From Chloroflexi bacterium UBA4733 (lineage in GTDB: Bacteria; Chloroflexota; UBA4733), in assembly GCA_002404055.1 (NCBI GenBank), contig DHIZ01000244.1:43961-52139 (forward strand): a stretch of DNA of 8,179 nt. Direction: 5' to 3'. How positions within the stretch are numbered: the first letter of the stretch is position 1; every line of letters begins with the position of its first letter. The position numbers and the translations under genes were made by a program. Shown one piece after another: positions 5,763-8,179 of this stretch. The notes below the pieces were generated by a model that was given only the letters and a program-made list of their open reading frames with translations, searched no databases and was not told the DNA's origin.

Positions 5763-8141
5763 ATGCTGGATGACCAGTCCCTGCTCAGCGCGTTGCGAGG
5801 CGAGCGCTCCGCCGAGGAGGTGTGCCGAGCGGCGGGTGTGCCCAGCGCCGACTTCGCGTCTGCGCGGGATGCCTTCCTCCAGCGACGGCTGCCACCAGCC
5901 GAGTGTCGCCTGGAGGCTGCGCTGGACCAGCGCGTGGAGATCCTGCGCGACCGCGCCGGTGTGCCGCATATCTGTGCCGATACGCAACTCGATTGCTACT
6001 TTGGGCTCGGCTTCGCCATGGCACAGGACCGCCTCTGGCAGATGGATCGCCTGCGGCGGCGAGCGCTGGGCCGCCAGGCTGAGGTACTCGGACCGAGTTA
6101 CGTGCGGTCCGACCTGACGCATCGCCTGGTCGGCATCGACCACATCGCCAGCGCTGAGGTCGAACGCATCGACGAGCAGACCCGCCGCGTTCTTGAGGCG
6201 TTCGTTGCCGGGATCAATCGTCAGATTGAATACTGCGGAGCGGACCTGCCGATCGAGTTCGTCCTCCTGAACTACGAGCCGGAGCCGTTCAGCGTCCGCG
6301 ACGTCCTGGCGACCCTGCGCGGCATGTGGTGGTCGCTCAATGGGCGGCTGGAGAGTCTGGTCGTGGCGGAAGCGGCGCGCCTGTTGCCGAACGACGAGTT
6401 GCGCCGGGCCTATCTCACGCCGGAGGCGTCGGAAGAGCGCATCGTCCCGGCCGGCAGCCGCTACCCGCCGGCTACTGACGCGTTGGCGGCGGTGACCACC
6501 ACGCTCGCCGGCATGGGCGATAACAGTGGGAGCAACAACTGGGCGGTGTCGGGCGGCCGCGCGACTAGCGGACACGCCCTCCTCTGCAGCGATCCGCACC
6601 AGGCCTTCTGGCTGCCGTCGAGCTGGTACGAATACGCCTTGCATGGGCCGGAGGGCAACGTGGCCGGCGCCGGCCACCCAGGAGTACCCGGGCTCTGGTG
6701 GGGCGCCAACGATGCAGTGGCCTGGGGCATTACCAACAACGCCGCGTCGACGCGCGACCTCTATGTTGAGGAGGTGCATCCCAGTGATAGCCGCCGCTAT
6801 CGGGACGGTACGACGTGGCGCGAGTTTGCGGAGCAACCTATCGAGATCGGCGTCCGCGGCGAGGAGCGCCGCCGTCACCGGCTCCGCTCCACTGTCCGCG
6901 GCCCGATCATGAACGAGGTCCTGCCGTCGGTCGCGGAGGGCGGTGATCCGCCGCTCTCTTTGCGCTGGGTGGGTCAAGAGCACCTCGACGACGTGCGCCC
7001 GTTGCTGGCGCTCAACCGCGCCCACGACTGGTCCTCGTTCCGTGCTGCCCTCAGCGACTGGTCCGTGGCAGTGTTCAACTTTGGCTATGCCGACCGCACC
7101 GGCTTTGTCGGGTACCAGTGCGCCGGCCGCGTGCCGGTGCGCGGCCGGGCCGCTCGCGGCTTTCGTCAGGCCAACGCGTCGGATGACGCCTGGCAGGGCT
7201 ACGTGCCGTTTGAGGCGTTGCCACGGCTGGAGGACCCGCCGCGCGGCTACATCGCCAGTGCCAACCAGCGGGTTGTGGCCGACGACTACCCCTACCCCTT
7301 CTACGGCGCCTGGGCGGCCGGCTACCGGGGACGGCGCATCGGCCAGGAGTTGGGGGGCGCGACGCTGCTCGACCGGTCGCGCCTCATTGCCTTGCAGAAC
7401 GACGTGAAGAGCTGCCGGGCTGAGCGCCTCTGTCCGCCTTTATTGCGCGCGCTGGCAGGGAGCGATGATCCCCAGGTACATCTCCTGCGCGACATGTTAG
7501 CGGGCTGGGACTACCGCTACACGCTCGAGAGTCCGGCCCCCGCCCTGTTCGAGACGTTCATGGAAGTGTGGCAGGAGCGAGTCGCCGCCGAGCGCTTCCC
7601 GGCGCGCTTGGCGCCGCTGCTGAAAGGCCAGGGCGGTCCCGCCGCCCGGCTGTTGGAAGGCGACGGCTTGCCATGGTTTGGCGACGATTTGCCGGCCGCG
7701 CTGCAGGCCGCTGCGAGCGCGGCTGTGATCCTCGCGCGGGCGCGCTTCGGCCCTGATTTGGACCGCTGGCGCTGGAGTGAGGTGCATCAGGCCCACTGGC
7801 AACATCCGCTGAGCAATGCGGCCACTGCGGCGGCATTTGATGTGGGCCCGGCGCCGGTCAGCGGCGGGGGCGACACCGTCCGCAACACGGGCCTCGGTCG
7901 TCCTCCCTTCGCCGCAGGCAGCGGCTCGGAGTACCGACTGGTGGTGGACTTCGCCGAGCCGGAGCGCTTCTGGGCGGTCCAAAACGTGGGCAATTCCGGC
8001 CAGCCGGGCAGCAGGCACTATGCCGACCAGTTCGCGCCCTGGCTGGCGGGGGAGTACCACGCCATCGAGCTACAGCGGAAAGCAGTAGAGCGTGATGCTG
8101 ATAGCCGGACAACGCTCTTGCCCGGGAGGAATCAGTTGTAG
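5763..8141 (+). CDS. Penicillin acylase family protein (Ntn hydrolase, peptidase S45-like)
   Basis: Self-processing N-terminal nucleophile amidohydrolase of 792 residues, a normal length for the family, predicted to cleave an amide bond of an acylated substrate (beta-lactam, acyl-homoserine lactone, N-acyl amino acid or other; not resolvable here). The alpha-chain region begins with VEILRDRAGVPHI (58-70) and GFAMAQDRLWQMDRLRRRALG (from 83). The autoproteolytic site is GSNNWAVSG (256-264), with Ser257 as the beta-chain nucleophile. Then come LLCSDPHQAFWLP (from 273), PGLWWGANDAVAWGITNN (from 309), NFGYADRTGFVGY (439-451), GYIASANQRV (495-504), a YRGRRI element (521-526) and, near the C-terminus, GGGDTV and GNSGQPGSRHYADQ (about 743-756), all family signatures. 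No Sec or Tat signal is visible, unlike the periplasmic or secreted prototypes. Residues about 6-42 instead look helix-turn-helix-like. Divergent from the lyase gene. Family very sure; substrate open. Confidence 0.95.
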   Translation: MLDDQSLLSALRGERSAEEVCRAAGVPSADFASARDAFLQRRLPPAECRLEAALDQRVEILRDRAGVPHICADTQLDCYFGLGFAMAQDRLWQMDRLRRRALGRQAEVLGPSYVRSDLTHRLVGIDHIASAEVERIDEQTRRVLEAFVAGINRQIEYCGADLPIEFVLLNYEPEPFSVRDVLATLRGMWWSLNGRLESLVVAEAARLLPNDELRRAYLTPEASEERIVPAGSRYPPATDALAAVTTTLAGMGDNSGSNNWAVSGGRATSGHALLCSDPHQAFWLPSSWYEYALHGPEGNVAGAGHPGVPGLWWGANDAVAWGITNNAASTRDLYVEEVHPSDSRRYRDGTTWREFAEQPIEIGVRGEERRRHRLRSTVRGPIMNEVLPSVAEGGDPPLSLRWVGQEHLDDVRPLLALNRAHDWSSFRAALSDWSVAVFNFGYADRTGFVGYQCAGRVPVRGRAARGFRQANASDDAWQGYVPFEALPRLEDPPRGYIASANQRVVADDYPYPFYGAWAAGYRGRRIGQELGGATLLDRSRLIALQNDVKSCRAERLCPPLLRALAGSDDPQVHLLRDMLAGWDYRYTLESPAPALFETFMEVWQERVAAERFPARLAPLLKGQGGPAARLLEGDGLPWFGDDLPAALQAAASAAVILARARFGPDLDRWRWSEVHQAHWQHPLSNAATAAAFDVGPAPVSGGGDTVRNTGLGRPPFAAGSGSEYRLVVDFAEPERFWAVQNVGNSGQPGSRHYADQFAPWLAGEYHAIELQRKAVERDADSRTTLLPGRNQL

Positions 8142-8179
8142 CGCGCCCGTTGGTCCAAGTGCGCCACAAGTTTTCGCGC
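8142..8179. other. Region after the acylase stop, cut by the window edge
   Basis: Only 38 bases. GCGCGC right after the stop could pair with CGCGC at the window end, with TTTT just before it, but this is not enough to call a terminator. Confidence 0.2.

Noticed and set aside
5499..7025. 508-codon minus-strand open frame opposite the penicillin acylase
   Set aside because: Antisense shadow; it also overlaps the start of the lyase gene, and the translation is Arg-rich without family motifs.
1..8179. CRISPR array, tRNA, rRNA or insertion sequence
   Set aside because: No spaced repeat array, no cloverleaf or CCA-type segment noticed, no rRNA-like sequence, and no transposase or terminal inverted repeats were seen.

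Overview
The window is GC-rich (roughly two thirds G+C by eye) and densely coded, with strong GGAGG-type ribosome sites and two GTG starts. The gene content is a sugar-type ABC binding lipoprotein, paired Gfo/Idh/MocA oxidoreductases, a DUF6807 protein, a DapA-type lyase and an intracellular-looking penicillin acylase homologue. This would fit a free-living heterotroph such as a Chloroflexota (Thermomicrobia-like) or a high-GC Gram-positive lineage. The taxonomic guess is inference only; there is no rRNA or other marker gene here.

Layout. Five genes lie on the minus strand, transcribed right to left: a DapA/N-acetylneuraminate-lyase superfamily protein (5566-4691), a Gfo/Idh/MocA oxidoreductase (4537-3542), a DUF6807/'PmoA-like' protein (3434-2256), a second, divergent Gfo/Idh/MocA oxidoreductase (2202-958) and an extracellular solute-binding lipoprotein (896 to beyond the left edge). 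The permeases that normally accompany such a binding protein would be expected just past base 1. One gene is divergent on the plus strand: a penicillin acylase family N-terminal nucleophile hydrolase (5763-8141). A convincing sigma70-type promoter (TTGACA, 17 bp, TAGCAT with a TG extension) lies at 4583-4611. It would drive the four left-hand genes as an operon, leaving the DapA-like gene with its own, less clear promoter.

How the genes may work together. The minus-strand set looks like an uptake-and-catabolism cassette for a sugar, sugar acid or glycoside. The lipoprotein captures the substrate, NAD(P)-dependent Gfo/Idh/MocA enzymes oxidise it (or a keto intermediate), DUF6807 contributes an uncharacterised step, and the lyase would cleave a 2-keto product to pyruvate or similar. 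The substrate cannot be named from sequence. The divergent acylase may be unrelated, or may remove an acyl group from an amide-containing substrate.

Most unusual points: both oxidoreductases carry ETP in place of the classical EKP motif and also lack the Asp four residues before the catalytic His; the lyase keeps its Schiff-base Lys but lacks the usual Thr/Tyr relay; the acylase has a helix-turn-helix-like N-terminus instead of a signal peptide; and two intergenic gaps contain structured or iterated elements.
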